Source of the DNA: Candidatus Rokuibacteriota bacterium
Lineage (GTDB): Bacteria > Methylomirabilota > Methylomirabilia > Rokubacteriales > CSP1-6
Direction: 5' to 3'
DNA: 59,000 bases
Assembly: GCA_003221515.1 (NCBI GenBank)
Contig: QHSI01000102.1
Location: 1-59,000, forward strand
Positions 24,625 through 32,972 of the stretch are shown piece after piece (position 1 is the first letter of the stretch; every line of letters starts with the position of its first letter). A program made the translations under genes and the position numbers. Under the pieces are notes generated by a model, which saw only the letters and a program-made list of their open reading frames with translations, was not told the origin of the DNA and ran no database searches.

Positions 24625-27003
24625 TCAAGGCGCAGACGGTTTGGGCGGCGGCACCGGCTGCGGCGGTCGCGAGGACGGCGGGCGCGGCGCGCGCCGCACG
24701 GCGTCGTTCAGCTCGGGCGTGGACCGGCGCATCTCGTTGGTGATCTTGGCGGCGTCGACGGCGGTACCGATCACTCGAGGCGTGATGAGCAGCAGGAGCT
24801 CCGTCTTCTCCACCTTCCGCTCGGTGAAGCCGAACAGATAGCCGATGATCGGGATGCTCTTGAGCAGCGGGATGCCGCGGTCGTCGATGGTGACCTTGTC
24901 CTGGATGAGCCCGCCCAGCACGAGGGTCGCGTTGTTCACGAGCACGACCGACGTCTCCGCCTCGCGCTTGATGAACGAGGGCGAGTTGGTGGGCGCGACG
25001 TTGGGGCCGATCGAGTTCACTTCCTGCTTCACGTCGAGCGCCACCGTGCCGAGCTCGCCGATGCGCGGGGTGACGGTGAGGATCACGCCGGCGTCCCGGT
25101 ACTCCACGGTCTGGTTGAGCCCGGCCGTGGTGGTGGTGGTGGTCGTGGTGCTGGTGGCCGCCGCGACCTGGCCAGTGGTCTGGCTGGTGACGACGGGCAC
25201 CGAGGTCGAGACGTTGATGACCGCCTTCTTGTTCTCGGACGTCAGCACGTGCGGGTTCGAGACGATGTTGATCTTGTTCTCGCTGGCGAGCGCGTTGAGC
25301 ATCGCCATGAACTGGTCGGTCGAGAACGTGAACGCGGTGAGCCCCTGCCCGAGGGGACCGACGACCGAAGCGGGCCCGCCCAGCTGGGACGGAAGCGACA
25401 GGGTGCCACCGGCGGAGCCAGGCGTCGTCGGCAGGCCGGGCGGGCCGGTGTTGGTGTTGGCGAAGTTGAAGCGGCCGGTGCGTACCGCCCAGTCGACGCC
25501 GAGCCGGGTGTCGTCGGTCAGCGTGATCTCGGCCACCAGCACCTCGATCAGCACCTGGCGCGGCATCCGGTCGAGCTGCTTGATGGTGTTCTCGATCTCG
25601 GTCCAGCTGCGCGGGAACGTGGTGACGATCACCGCGTTGGTGACCTCGTCGGCGATGAAGCGCACCTGGCCCTCGGCGAGGACGTCCGGCGCGCCGGGGG
25701 CGCCGCCGGTGGGGCTGCCGGGCGGCGGCGGTGGCGGCACGTAGACCGGCGGCGGCGCCGGCGCCGTCGCGCCCCGGCCCGTCGTGCCCGAGCTGGTCGG
25801 GGCGGCGCTCGTCGAGCTGCCGCTCTCCCCACGGCCGCCGTAGATCGAGTTCAAGGTGGCGGCGAGGTCCTTCGCCTTGGCGTTCTCGGCGTAGTAGATG
25901 AACACGCGGCGGCCGCCGTAGATGTTGACGTCGAGCTGGCTGACCAGGCGCCGGATGGTCTCCACTTCGTGCTTCTTGGCGTGCACGATGATCGAGTTCG
26001 AGCGGCGCTCCGGAATGATCAGCGGCGCGCGCTCGGCCGACGCCCCGGCCGCGGGCTCGCCCCCGCGCGGCGGCCCGGGGGGACCGGGCGCGGGAGTCGG
26101 CGGCAGGGCTGGCGCCGGCGGGGTGCCGGGCGCGGCCGTGCGCAGGCGGCCGCTGGCGAAGAGCTGGGTGAGGATCGTCGCCAGCTCGGCGGCGTCGGCG
26201 TAGACGATCGGGATGATCTGCAGCTCCTCCTGCGCCACCTGCACGTCGACCAGGCGGACGATTTCGAGGAGCCGCTGGATGTTCGACGCGGTGTCCGTGA
26301 CGATCAGCACGTTCGTCTCGCGATGGGCGATCAGGGTGCCCCGCGTCGAGATGAGCGGCCGCAGCAGCGCGCCGAGGTCGGCGACCGCGGAGTACTTGAG
26401 CGACACGATCTGCGTGATGATCTCGTCGGTCGTGCGACCCGGATCGGGCACCTGGCCGACGATCGTCGGCACGGCCCGCTCGCGCGCGCCCTCGATGCGG
26501 ACGATCTTGTAGAGGTTGCCCGACTTGACCGCCGTGAAGCCGTGCACCTCGAGGATCGCGAGCAAGACGCCGAACACCTCTTCCTGCGCGATCCGGCCCG
26601 AGGTCTGCACCGTCACCTTGCCGCGCACGTCTGGCGCCAGCACGTAGTTGAAGCCGATGATCTCGCTCGCGGCCTGGATGACCGTCTCGACGTCCGCGTT
26701 GTCGAAGTTGAGGACGACGAACCGTCCACGCTGGGCGGCCGGCACCGGGGGCGCCGTCGGCGGCGGCGGGCTGGGCGCGATCTGGGGCTCCTCACGGGGT
26801 GCTGGCGGCGGCTCCGGGCGCGGGCCCACCGAGACCGGAGGTAACGGCGGCCGCGCCTCGGGCTCCGGTGTGCTCGGCGGCGCTGGTGTGACCGCGACGA
26901 CGGGGGGCTCGGGCGCCGCCACCGGCGGACCGGGCTTCGGTCGCGGCGATGCGCAGCCGGAGATCAACGCCACGAGGGCGAGCGCGGCAGCGAGCCGTTT
27001 CAC
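24625..27003 (-). CDS. gspD: Type II secretion system secretin GspD
   Basis: 792-aa outer-membrane secretin lipoprotein. GTG 27003 gives signal VKRLAAALALVALISGC with lipobox ISGC. A long Pro-rich linker (about 20-85) is followed by the N0 domain (RFVVLNFDNADVETVIQAAS, from about 89), N1-N3 repeats (VSLKYSAVADLGALLRPLIS, IPIVYADAAELATILTQLFA, a Gly/Pro insertion before VRFIADEVTNAVIVTTFPRS) and the secretin core with VLTSENKKAVINVSTSVPVV (near 586), the GVILTVTPRIG strand and ending VPLLKSIPIIGYLFG (about 706-720). A Pro-rich tail follows instead of a standard S-domain. It is the last gene of the operon; gspC ends one base upstream of its start. Confidence 0.94.
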   Translation of the reverse strand: MKRLAAALALVALISGCASPRPKPGPPVAAPEPPVVAVTPAPPSTPEPEARPPLPPVSVGPRPEPPPAPREEPQIAPSPPPPTAPPVPAAQRGRFVVLNFDNADVETVIQAASEIIGFNYVLAPDVRGKVTVQTSGRIAQEEVFGVLLAILEVHGFTAVKSGNLYKIVRIEGARERAVPTIVGQVPDPGRTTDEIITQIVSLKYSAVADLGALLRPLISTRGTLIAHRETNVLIVTDTASNIQRLLEIVRLVDVQVAQEELQIIPIVYADAAELATILTQLFASGRLRTAAPGTPPAPALPPTPAPGPPGPPRGGEPAAGASAERAPLIIPERRSNSIIVHAKKHEVETIRRLVSQLDVNIYGGRRVFIYYAENAKAKDLAATLNSIYGGRGESGSSTSAAPTSSGTTGRGATAPAPPPVYVPPPPPPGSPTGGAPGAPDVLAEGQVRFIADEVTNAVIVTTFPRSWTEIENTIKQLDRMPRQVLIEVLVAEITLTDDTRLGVDWAVRTGRFNFANTNTGPPGLPTTPGSAGGTLSLPSQLGGPASVVGPLGQGLTAFTFSTDQFMAMLNALASENKINIVSNPHVLTSENKKAVINVSTSVPVVTSQTTGQVAAATSTTTTTTTTAGLNQTVEYRDAGVILTVTPRIGELGTVALDVKQEVNSIGPNVAPTNSPSFIKREAETSVVLVNNATLVLGGLIQDKVTIDDRGIPLLKSIPIIGYLFGFTERKVEKTELLLLITPRVIGTAVDAAKITNEMRRSTPELNDAVRRAPRPPSSRPPQPVPPPKPSAP

Positions 27004-27004
27004 G

Positions 27005-27760
27005 CTATTGCTGCGGCGGCGGCGCGGGCTCGGCGGCCGGCTGCGGTGGCAAGCGGCGGCCGAGGCTCGGCGAGGGCCTTCCGAAGGGCAGATTCGGTAA
27101 GGCCGGGTTGGGCTGCGGTTGCGTGCCCGGCGCCGCCTGCGTGGGCGCCTGCGTGGGTGGCGGAACGAACGTGCGCGGCGGTATCGAGCCCGGCATGGGC
27201 AGCGGACCGGGCACCGGAGCCTGCGCGCCCGGAACCGGCTGCTGACCAGGGACGGGTTGAGGCGGCGCTGCCGCGGGTTGCGGGCGCGGCTTGGACGGGT
27301 CGCGCAGCCGCACGTCGACCATGCCATCCGGCCGCGCGATCACGACGGCATCGGCGGAGATCGTCTGGACGGTGCCGCCGGCGATCGGATCGCCGATCCG
27401 ATAGCCTGCGATCCGTTTGGTCTGCGGATCCTCGAGGTACGCGATCGGTGAGCCGTCGCGCAGCACCACGCCGTGGAGGTTCGGCTTCACGATGTTGAGG
27501 GCCGGGCCCCCCGGCGTCGCGGCCACCGCTGATTCGCTGCGCGTGGGATTGAAGAGGTTGCGGCTTGCGATGACGTTGTAGGCCTGGGCCGGCGGACGTG
27601 GCTCTCCCGTCGTCGGCCCCGGAGCGGTCGCGCCGGCCGCGGGCCGCGAGCGCGGCGCCGACACCGTGTGGGACGTCGCGAGATGCTTCACGATGAAGCC
27701 CACGCTCACCAGCGAGATCACCACGAGCAGCGCGTTGATCGCGAGCAACCGCCTGGACAT
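27005..27760 (-). CDS. gspC: Type II secretion system inner-membrane protein GspC
   Basis: 251-aa protein with one N-terminal membrane anchor (LLAINALLVVISLVSVGFIV) and a periplasmic homology region: YNVIASRNLFNPTRSES, then LNIVKPNLHGVVLRDGSPIA, YLEDPQTKRIAGYRIGDPIA and ISADAVVIARPDGMVDVRL, the GspC/PulC HR domain that docks to the GspD N0 domain. There is no PDZ or coiled-coil C-terminus; instead about 90 Pro-rich residues follow. It overlaps nothing but sits one base before gspD, as expected for partner proteins. Confidence 0.88.
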   Translation of the reverse strand: MSRRLLAINALLVVISLVSVGFIVKHLATSHTVSAPRSRPAAGATAPGPTTGEPRPPAQAYNVIASRNLFNPTRSESAVAATPGGPALNIVKPNLHGVVLRDGSPIAYLEDPQTKRIAGYRIGDPIAGGTVQTISADAVVIARPDGMVDVRLRDPSKPRPQPAAAPPQPVPGQQPVPGAQAPVPGPLPMPGSIPPRTFVPPPTQAPTQAAPGTQPQPNPALPNLPFGRPSPSLGRRLPPQPAAEPAPPPQQ

Positions 27761-28339
27761 TCAAGTCCTGGCCTTGCCCTGCGCAGTCGGCAGGATGAAC
27801 CCCGAGACCGTGAGCGTGACGAGCAGATCCTTCGGCTGGCTGACGTTGACGACGCGGATCTTCAAGTCCTGGACGGGAAGCAGCTTGGGCGCGCTGTCGA
27901 GCTTCGCGAGCAGATCGACCAGCTGTCGGATCTCGCACGACACGGCGATCTCGACGGGGATCTCGAGGATCTCGCCGCGCTCGGCCGGCGGCAGGATCCG
28001 CTCGCTCCGGACCTCGGTCTTCGCCTGGGCCGCCATGTCCTTGACGAGCTTCTGCAGCTCGGAGGCGGCCACCGCGGGCGTGGCCGAGGTGAGGAAGCGC
28101 TCGGCGAGCTTGTCGATCCGCGCCGTCGTGGTGTTGAGCTCGGCGGTGATCGCGGCGCGCCGTCCGATCAGCTCGCGCTTCTGCGCCAGCACCTGCTCGC
28201 GCGCCGGCACCAGCTCGGCGGCCTGGCGATAGTGCTCGAGGATCGGCTCGACCACCAGCGTCCAACCGCCGAGCAAGACGCCGACCCCCACCGCGAGCGT
28301 CACGAGCGTGCGCTCTCGGCGCGAGAGGTTCCCGATCAT
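27761..28339 (-). CDS. gspM: Type II secretion system protein GspM (PilO-like)
   Basis: 192-aa inner-membrane protein: short cytoplasmic start MIGNLSRRERTLVTLAVGVG, a single transmembrane helix (about 11-30), then a coiled-coil segment and a ferredoxin-like periplasmic domain (VRSERILPPAERGEILEIPV, VSCEIRQLVDLLAKLDSAPK, LKIRVVNVSQPKDLLVTLTV). The topology and the position after the GspL homologue identify GspM. Its ATG overlaps the gspL stop by four bases (ATGA) and its stop directly abuts gspC. Confidence 0.86.
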   Translation of the reverse strand: MIGNLSRRERTLVTLAVGVGVLLGGWTLVVEPILEHYRQAAELVPAREQVLAQKRELIGRRAAITAELNTTTARIDKLAERFLTSATPAVAASELQKLVKDMAAQAKTEVRSERILPPAERGEILEIPVEIAVSCEIRQLVDLLAKLDSAPKLLPVQDLKIRVVNVSQPKDLLVTLTVSGFILPTAQGKART

Positions 28340-29835
28340 CTCGGCGCCCGCCCCGGAAGCCCGCCGCGAGTCGGCAGCTCGTCGATCGGATCGGCGCTAC
28401 CGGCCCTGGATCCGCCGGGCCGCGCGCTGGGGGCTGGGCTCGTGACCGCCGGCGGGGGAGGCGCCAACGCCGCGGGTGGCGGAGGCGCCGCCGCCGCCAC
28501 CGCCTCTGTCCCGGGCGACTCCCACGAGGCGCGGATCCTGAACTGCTCGCGGTCGCGACCGCGCGTGACCGGCGAGGCGAACTCGACCCGTTCGAGCCGC
28601 GGCGAGTTCTCGAGGAGCGGGATCAGCGTGCTGGCCGCTCCGGCCTGTCCCGTCAGCTCGACGCCTTTGGCATCGAACGCCACGTAGGTGAGCCACGCGT
28701 CGGCCGGAATGATGTCGGTCAGCTCGCGCAGGAGCGGCAGCGGCCGGATCGCGCTCGAGCCGATTTTGTCGACGGTCGTGAGGAGCTGGCGCTTGCGGTC
28801 GAGGTCGCGCACGACGCGCTCGGCGGCACGCACCTCGGGGTCGATCCGGGCGATCTCCCGGTTCAGCCGCGTGAGGCGCCGGCTCTCCATATAACCTGGC
28901 AGGAGCAGCGCGCTGAGCGTCAGCAGAATGGTCGCGGCGAGCGCCCCGGCCGTGAGCCACTCGCCGTGGGTCAGGCGGCGTGGCTTGATCGTGGTCGGGA
29001 TGAGGTCGAGCGGGCGGACGCCGCGTCCCATGGCGGTCGCGAGGGCCAGCTCCTGGGCGCCGCCGAGCGACGTGGCCGCCCCCCGGCGTTGCTGCGCGCG
29101 CGCGGTCCACCGCGGTTCGGTGACCGGCGCGCCCAGCTCGGCCAGCGAGCCGGCGGCGGCGTTGTCCCCCGACACCCACACCGCGTGGCAGTCCCGCCAG
29201 CGGGCGCCGGCGAGGCTCCGCCGGGTTTCCGCGACGAGCGTCGCGTCGTCGAACGCGTGAAAGGTGCGGCTGAAGACCAAGGAAGCGCCCTGCAGCAGCA
29301 GGAGGTCGACGTTGTCACCGGTGCGGTGCAGCCACGCGACACGCTCGGAGCGGTCGGGATCCACGAGCGTCAGCAGATCGTGCGCGGCCACGGTGATCGA
29401 GACGGGCCGCAGCTTCGCCTCGTCCGCGACACGTAACGCGGCGTCGACCAGGCGGCGGTCGGCCGCGCAGATCAGCACGCGCCGGCCGCCCATCGCGGTG
29501 GGATCGGGCTCGGCCTCGACCGGCAGCGGGATGTAGTCGAACGCCGGATCGTCGGTCGTCGTCGGCAGGTGGCGCTCGAGCTCGAACCGCACCATCTCGT
29601 CCGTCTCACCGGCGATCGCGGGCAGCTCGATCTGCTTGACGGTGACCGCCGAGCGGGCGAGTCCGATGGCGACCGTCCGCGTCCTGAGACCGCGGGCGTC
29701 GAGCTCGGCGCGCAGCGCGGCCGCGGGGTTCTCGGCGTCGATCGTGAACGTCTCGACCCGCTCGCGATGGATGGCGGCGACCGCGAGCCGATCGGCGAGC
29801 ATGACGAGGCCGAGGCGAGCCGATGACGGGTTCAT
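28336..29835 (-). CDS. gspL: Type II secretion system protein GspL (PilM-PilN-like)
   Basis: 499-aa bitopic protein. The first 280 residues show the actin-like cytoplasmic fold typical of PilM/GspL (RLGLVMLADRLAVAAIHRER, TVKQIELPAIAGETDEMVRF, LLLQGASLVFSRTF), followed by a membrane helix at about 293-315 (LTAGALAATILLTLSALLLP) and a periplasmic coiled coil and ferredoxin-like PilN domain (LLRELTDIIPADAWLTYVAF). A Pro/Ala-rich tail ends the chain. It links the GspE ATPase to the inner-membrane platform. ATG 29835 was preferred to GTG 29853. gspK ends 54 bases upstream. Confidence 0.85.
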   Translation of the reverse strand: MNPSSARLGLVMLADRLAVAAIHRERVETFTIDAENPAAALRAELDARGLRTRTVAIGLARSAVTVKQIELPAIAGETDEMVRFELERHLPTTTDDPAFDYIPLPVEAEPDPTAMGGRRVLICAADRRLVDAALRVADEAKLRPVSITVAAHDLLTLVDPDRSERVAWLHRTGDNVDLLLLQGASLVFSRTFHAFDDATLVAETRRSLAGARWRDCHAVWVSGDNAAAGSLAELGAPVTEPRWTARAQQRRGAATSLGGAQELALATAMGRGVRPLDLIPTTIKPRRLTHGEWLTAGALAATILLTLSALLLPGYMESRRLTRLNREIARIDPEVRAAERVVRDLDRKRQLLTTVDKIGSSAIRPLPLLRELTDIIPADAWLTYVAFDAKGVELTGQAGAASTLIPLLENSPRLERVEFASPVTRGRDREQFRIRASWESPGTEAVAAAAPPPPAALAPPPPAVTSPAPSARPGGSRAGSADPIDELPTRGGLPGRAPR

Positions 29836-29889
29836 GGCGGCCAATTTCACCACTGAAGGGTAACACCTCTCCGAGCGGTCACGAAGAAG

Positions 29890-30876
29890 TCACTGGAGCC
29901 CGGACCATTCGAGGACGGGGACGGTCGGCGGGTCGCCCTCCAGCTTCTTCTGCACGATCGCGGTCAGCCGCGCGACCACCCGCTCGTCCACGATCGCCTC
30001 GGCCTCGATGCGGAACGTCTTCGTGGCCACCGACATGTTCCGCGCGCCGAACTGCCCGGGGACCTGGTTGTACGGCGTGTTGCGTCGCGACTGTAGAATC
30101 TGCGTGATCTCGGCGGTCGACAAACCGAGGGCGCTCAGCACCTGCACGGAGGCGGTGTTGATGTTCACCTGCCCGGAGCTCCGGACGCTGACGAGGGCGG
30201 CGAGCCCGGGGGTGTCCTTGGTGCCGTTGTAGATCGCGGGCGTCACGCCCTTGATCTGGAGCAGCTCGGTGATGGACTCGAGATTCGCGTTGCGGGCGCG
30301 ATAAGGGACGGGGAGCTTCAGGTAGTAGTCCTCGCTCTCGGCGCCCCGCACGCGGTGCTCGTCGTTGGGATCGCGCCAGTCCTGGAGCGAGTCGCTGATC
30401 GTGTCGCGCTCGTCCTTCTCGAGCCCGAGCGTCTGCAGCAGCCGGTCGATGCGATCGGGGGCGGACGTGTTGACGTTGAGGCGGGCTTCCTCGTCGGTGA
30501 TGCGATAGGAGAACTGCCCGCCGGTGAGCTCGACCTTTTCGCGCTTCAGCCGGGGCAGTGGGGCGCGGTCGGCGGTACAGAAGGTGAGGAGGCCGTCGGC
30601 CTCCTCGACGACGTAGGCGGCGTCGGACACGATCTCGCGCACCGCCTGCGCGAGCGCCGCCTCGGCCAGGTGATTGCCGATGATCCCGTTCTTGTAGGCG
30701 CGGACCGCGGCCGCCTCGAGGCGCATCGAATACGCGAATTCGCCGCCGGCGACGGCCACCAGCGCCAGCACGAGCAGGACCACCACCAGCGCGAAGCCGC
30801 GCTCGCGTGTGCGCGAATTTTTCGAGCCATGAGTGGCTCGCCTCGTCGCGCGACCCGTCTCGGCTCGCCCTGCCAT
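29890..30876 (-). CDS. gspK: Type II secretion minor pseudopilin GspK
   Basis: 328-aa pseudopilin. A positively charged leader precedes the prepilin-type membrane helix RGFALVVVLLVLALVAVAGG (about 26-45); the residue after the helix start lacks the usual Glu5, as in characterised GspK. The periplasmic domain includes ISDSLQDWRDPNDEHR and a helix-hairpin-helix segment QVNINTASVQVLSALGLSTA. GspK caps the pseudopilus tip with GspI and GspJ. Start ATG 30876 directly follows the gspJ stop (30877). Confidence 0.9.
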   Translation of the reverse strand: MAGRAETGRATRRATHGSKNSRTRERGFALVVVLLVLALVAVAGGEFAYSMRLEAAAVRAYKNGIIGNHLAEAALAQAVREIVSDAAYVVEEADGLLTFCTADRAPLPRLKREKVELTGGQFSYRITDEEARLNVNTSAPDRIDRLLQTLGLEKDERDTISDSLQDWRDPNDEHRVRGAESEDYYLKLPVPYRARNANLESITELLQIKGVTPAIYNGTKDTPGLAALVSVRSSGQVNINTASVQVLSALGLSTAEITQILQSRRNTPYNQVPGQFGARNMSVATKTFRIEAEAIVDERVVARLTAIVQKKLEGDPPTVPVLEWSGLQ

Positions 30877-31491
30877 CTACTCGGTGCCCACCCGGAGCGA
30901 GACGGTCAGGGGCGGCAGCGTCTCGGCCCGTCCGCCGATCCGGGTGCCGACGCCGATGCGGATCGCGCGCGGCAAGTTCTTGCGCTGCTCGGTGTCCCAG
31001 CTGTCCTGCCACGCGCCGCCCTCGTCCATATAGCTGAAGGAGAGCTCGACCACCGTCGGATCGTTGAACGCCACCTCCGCATCCGTGAACGGGTTCCGGT
31101 TCGGTAGGACGCGCTGGCGGATCACGAGCCCGGGCCGGTCCTCCTTGGTGCTCACTTCGAAGACCACCGCGGTGAACGCGACGGGGATCGAGGCGGGGTA
31201 CGGCGCGGTCTGCGTCACGAGCTCCAGGCGGGTGGCGGTGCCGCCGAAGAGGAGCGACGGGGTCGGCCCCTGCTCGCGCGGCGCGGTGTACGGGTACGTG
31301 GCGCTGATCGAGCGCGCGAGCACGAGGGCGATCGACCGCACGTGCTGGTGCGCCTCCGCGCGGTCCTCGCCCTTGCGCCACGCCGCCAGCGCGACCCGCA
31401 TGCCGCCGAACGCGATCACCAGCAGGGCGCCGACGATCGCGAGCGCGATCAGGAGCTCGAGGAGGGTGAAGCCGCGCGCGTCGCGCTTCAC
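30877..31491 (-). CDS. gspJ: Type II secretion minor pseudopilin GspJ
   Basis: 204-aa minor pseudopilin. From GTG 31491 it begins VKRDARGFTLLELLIALAIV: a short leader, the G-FTLLE prepilin cleavage site (cut before Phe, Glu at +5) and a hydrophobic helix. The remaining periplasmic domain (RSIALVLARSISATYPYTAP, VFEVSTKEDRPGLVIRQRVL) matches GspJ size. The start overlaps the gspI stop by four bases (GTGA), so a start further upstream is unlikely. Confidence 0.89.
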   Translation of the reverse strand: MKRDARGFTLLELLIALAIVGALLVIAFGGMRVALAAWRKGEDRAEAHQHVRSIALVLARSISATYPYTAPREQGPTPSLLFGGTATRLELVTQTAPYPASIPVAFTAVVFEVSTKEDRPGLVIRQRVLPNRNPFTDAEVAFNDPTVVELSFSYMDEGGAWQDSWDTEQRKNLPRAIRIGVGTRIGGRAETLPPLTVSLRVGTE

Positions 31492-31898
31492 TTGGGTACA
31501 CCGCCCGGCGGCGCCTTCTCGGCCGAGGTCCGGAGCGTGACGACCTCGAGGCGACGCTTCTCGCCCCAGCGGACCGTGACGTCGATCTGGAACACGTGCC
31601 ACTTGGCGCTCGCCGGCGTACGCGTGAGGTCGGGCGCGCTCACGACGCTGATCGTACGCTCCCAGTCGAAGCCGCCCTCGTTGCCTCCCTCACGACCCTC
31701 GACTGGAATGATGACCTCGCGCGCCTTCTGGTCGGCGATGAGCACCGCCATCTGCTGATCGCCGGCGGCCCGCAGCAGGCGCAGGCCCTGCGCGAAGCCC
31801 TGGATGACCGCGATCACCGCGACGCACAGGATCGTGAACGCGACCAGCACTTCGAGCAGCGTAAACCCGGCCTCGGACCGCAGGGCGCGGCGCCTCAT
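31488..31898 (-). CDS. gspI: Type II secretion minor pseudopilin GspI
   Basis: 136-aa minor pseudopilin: leader MRRRALRSEA, cleavage motif G-FTLLEVLVAFTILCVAVIA, then a compact domain ADQKAREVIIPVEGREGGNE and WHVFQIDVTVRWGEKRRLEV ending at about residue 125. Size and the EVLVAF helix fit GspI, the partner of GspJ and GspK. Overlaps gspH by four bases and gspJ by four bases. Confidence 0.9.
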   Translation of the reverse strand: MRRRALRSEAGFTLLEVLVAFTILCVAVIAVIQGFAQGLRLLRAAGDQQMAVLIADQKAREVIIPVEGREGGNEGGFDWERTISVVSAPDLTRTPASAKWHVFQIDVTVRWGEKRRLEVVTLRTSAEKAPPGGVPK

Positions 31899-32344
31899 TC
31901 GCGCTGGTTGCGCACTCGGCCGGTGACCGCGTCGACGGTGAGGTGGTAGGTGACGGCGCCGGACGTGAGGCGAAGGTCGCTGCCGCTGGAGGTGCCCTGG
32001 GGATGGAAGCGGATCGTCAACGCCGAGGGCGTCGCGGCCTGGATCGTCAGGCGCGCTGGGAACGCGCGCGTCCAGCGAACCTCGTCCTCGCCGGTGACGA
32101 CTGTGAGGTGCCGATCGATCAAGTTCACCACGACGGTGTGTTGCTGCCGAGTCGTGATCGCTTGCTCACGCGCGTGGCGCAGCGTCGCCGAGAATCCCGC
32201 GACCTCGGCGCGCGCCCGCACCCCTTCCGTGCTGCGACCGATCGCCGGCGCCACCAGTCCGATGGCCACCGCGACGACCAGCAGGGTGACGATCAGCTCG
32301 ATGAGGGTGAAGCCGCGCGCGCCTATTTCTGACCGGTTTCCCAT
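31895..32344 (-). CDS. gspH: Type II secretion minor pseudopilin GspH
   Basis: 149-aa minor pseudopilin starting MGNRSEIGARGFTLIELIVT, with the prepilin cleavage site before FTLIE and a membrane helix LLVVAVAIGLVAPAIG. The GspH beta domain follows (FSATLRHAREQAITTRQQHT, LTIRFHPQGTSSGSDLRLTS). ATG 32344 overlaps the gspG 3' end by 22 bases; longer upstream starts would place the cleavage site too far inside. Confidence 0.88.
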   Translation of the reverse strand: MGNRSEIGARGFTLIELIVTLLVVAVAIGLVAPAIGRSTEGVRARAEVAGFSATLRHAREQAITTRQQHTVVVNLIDRHLTVVTGEDEVRWTRAFPARLTIQAATPSALTIRFHPQGTSSGSDLRLTSGAVTYHLTVDAVTGRVRNQRE

Positions 32345-32808
32345 GAGACGACATCGGCGTTTTCGCCCTCGCCACCCGGCGCCCCATCGGCGCCCTCGGA
32401 CCACAAATCGTATTCTCCATTTTGACCGGGGCAACATCGGTACTTGTACTGATTGCCCCACGGGTCTTTCGGCACAGCCTTCTTGAGGTAGGGGCCGTTC
32501 CAGTTCGGCGCGTTGGGATTGCGCTGGAGCGAATCGAGCCCCTGCGAGGTGTTCGGGTACACGCCGACGTCGAGCCGATACTGATCGAGCGCGGCGCCGA
32601 GCAGCTCGATCTGCGCCCGGGCCGCCGCCTGCTTCGACTGCCCCACCCGTCCAAACAACCGCGGCCCGACCAACCCCACCAGCAGACCGAGCACAATGAT
32701 CACGACGAGCAGCTCGATCAGGGTGAACCCCGCCTCATTCCCAAGCCAAGAGAGAGGCCGAATTCCCCGCCGCCCGATGCCGTTCTCTTTTCTGTTTCGA
32801 GAGCCCAA
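32323..32808 (-). CDS. gspG: Type II secretion major pseudopilin GspG
   Basis: Major pseudopilin, about 161 aa if started at TTG 32808. The body is unambiguous: EAG-FTLIELLVVIIVLGLLVG (cleavage before Phe), then RAQIELLGAALDQYRLDVGV, YPNTSQGLDSLQ, APNWNGPYLKKAVPKDPWGN and QYKYRCCPGQNGEYDLWSEG with the conserved calcium-loop region. The start is the problem: no ATG or GTG in frame gives a normal 6-10-residue leader, and only TTG 32808 is available, yielding a 28-residue leader. The inverted-repeat element at 32824-32962 ends 16 bases upstream, so insertion may have replaced the native start region. Confidence 0.88.
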   Translation of the reverse strand: MGSRNRKENGIGRRGIRPLSWLGNEAGFTLIELLVVIIVLGLLVGLVGPRLFGRVGQSKQAAARAQIELLGAALDQYRLDVGVYPNTSQGLDSLQRNPNAPNWNGPYLKKAVPKDPWGNQYKYRCCPGQNGEYDLWSEGADGAPGGEGENADVVSWETGQK

Positions 32809-32823
32809 GATGAGGCGGCTACC

Positions 32824-32962
32824 CCGGGCCGGGAGGGTGGGCGTGGGCCCCGCTGAGATCCGTGTAGTCAGTGCGCGGTCCCCGCCGAGCAACCGGCCCG
32901 ACGCATCGCAAACGAGAGCAGTCGTGATCTCAGCGGGGCCCACGCCCACCCTCCCGGCCCGG
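32824..32962. repeat. MITE-like inverted-repeat element between gspF and gspG
   Basis: Two perfectly complementary 37-base arms (32824-32860 and 32926-32962) flank a 65-base centre. The first arm begins CCGGGCCGGGAGGGTGGGCG and its last bases CGCTGAGATC pair with the GATCTCAGCG that opens the second. It lies inside an otherwise tightly overlapping secretion operon, starting 11 bases after the gspF stop codon. No transposase is present, so it is a non-autonomous element or a very large hairpin; as RNA it would form an extreme stem between two essential operon genes. Confidence 0.8.
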
Positions 32963-32972
32963 CGAAACCACC

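Noticed and set aside
24300..24743. Possible secreted protein in the repeat region upstream of gspD
   Set aside because: The frame exists only because of the tandem hairpin repeats; translation is dominated by the repeated GGLGGPFEAP and has no RBS.
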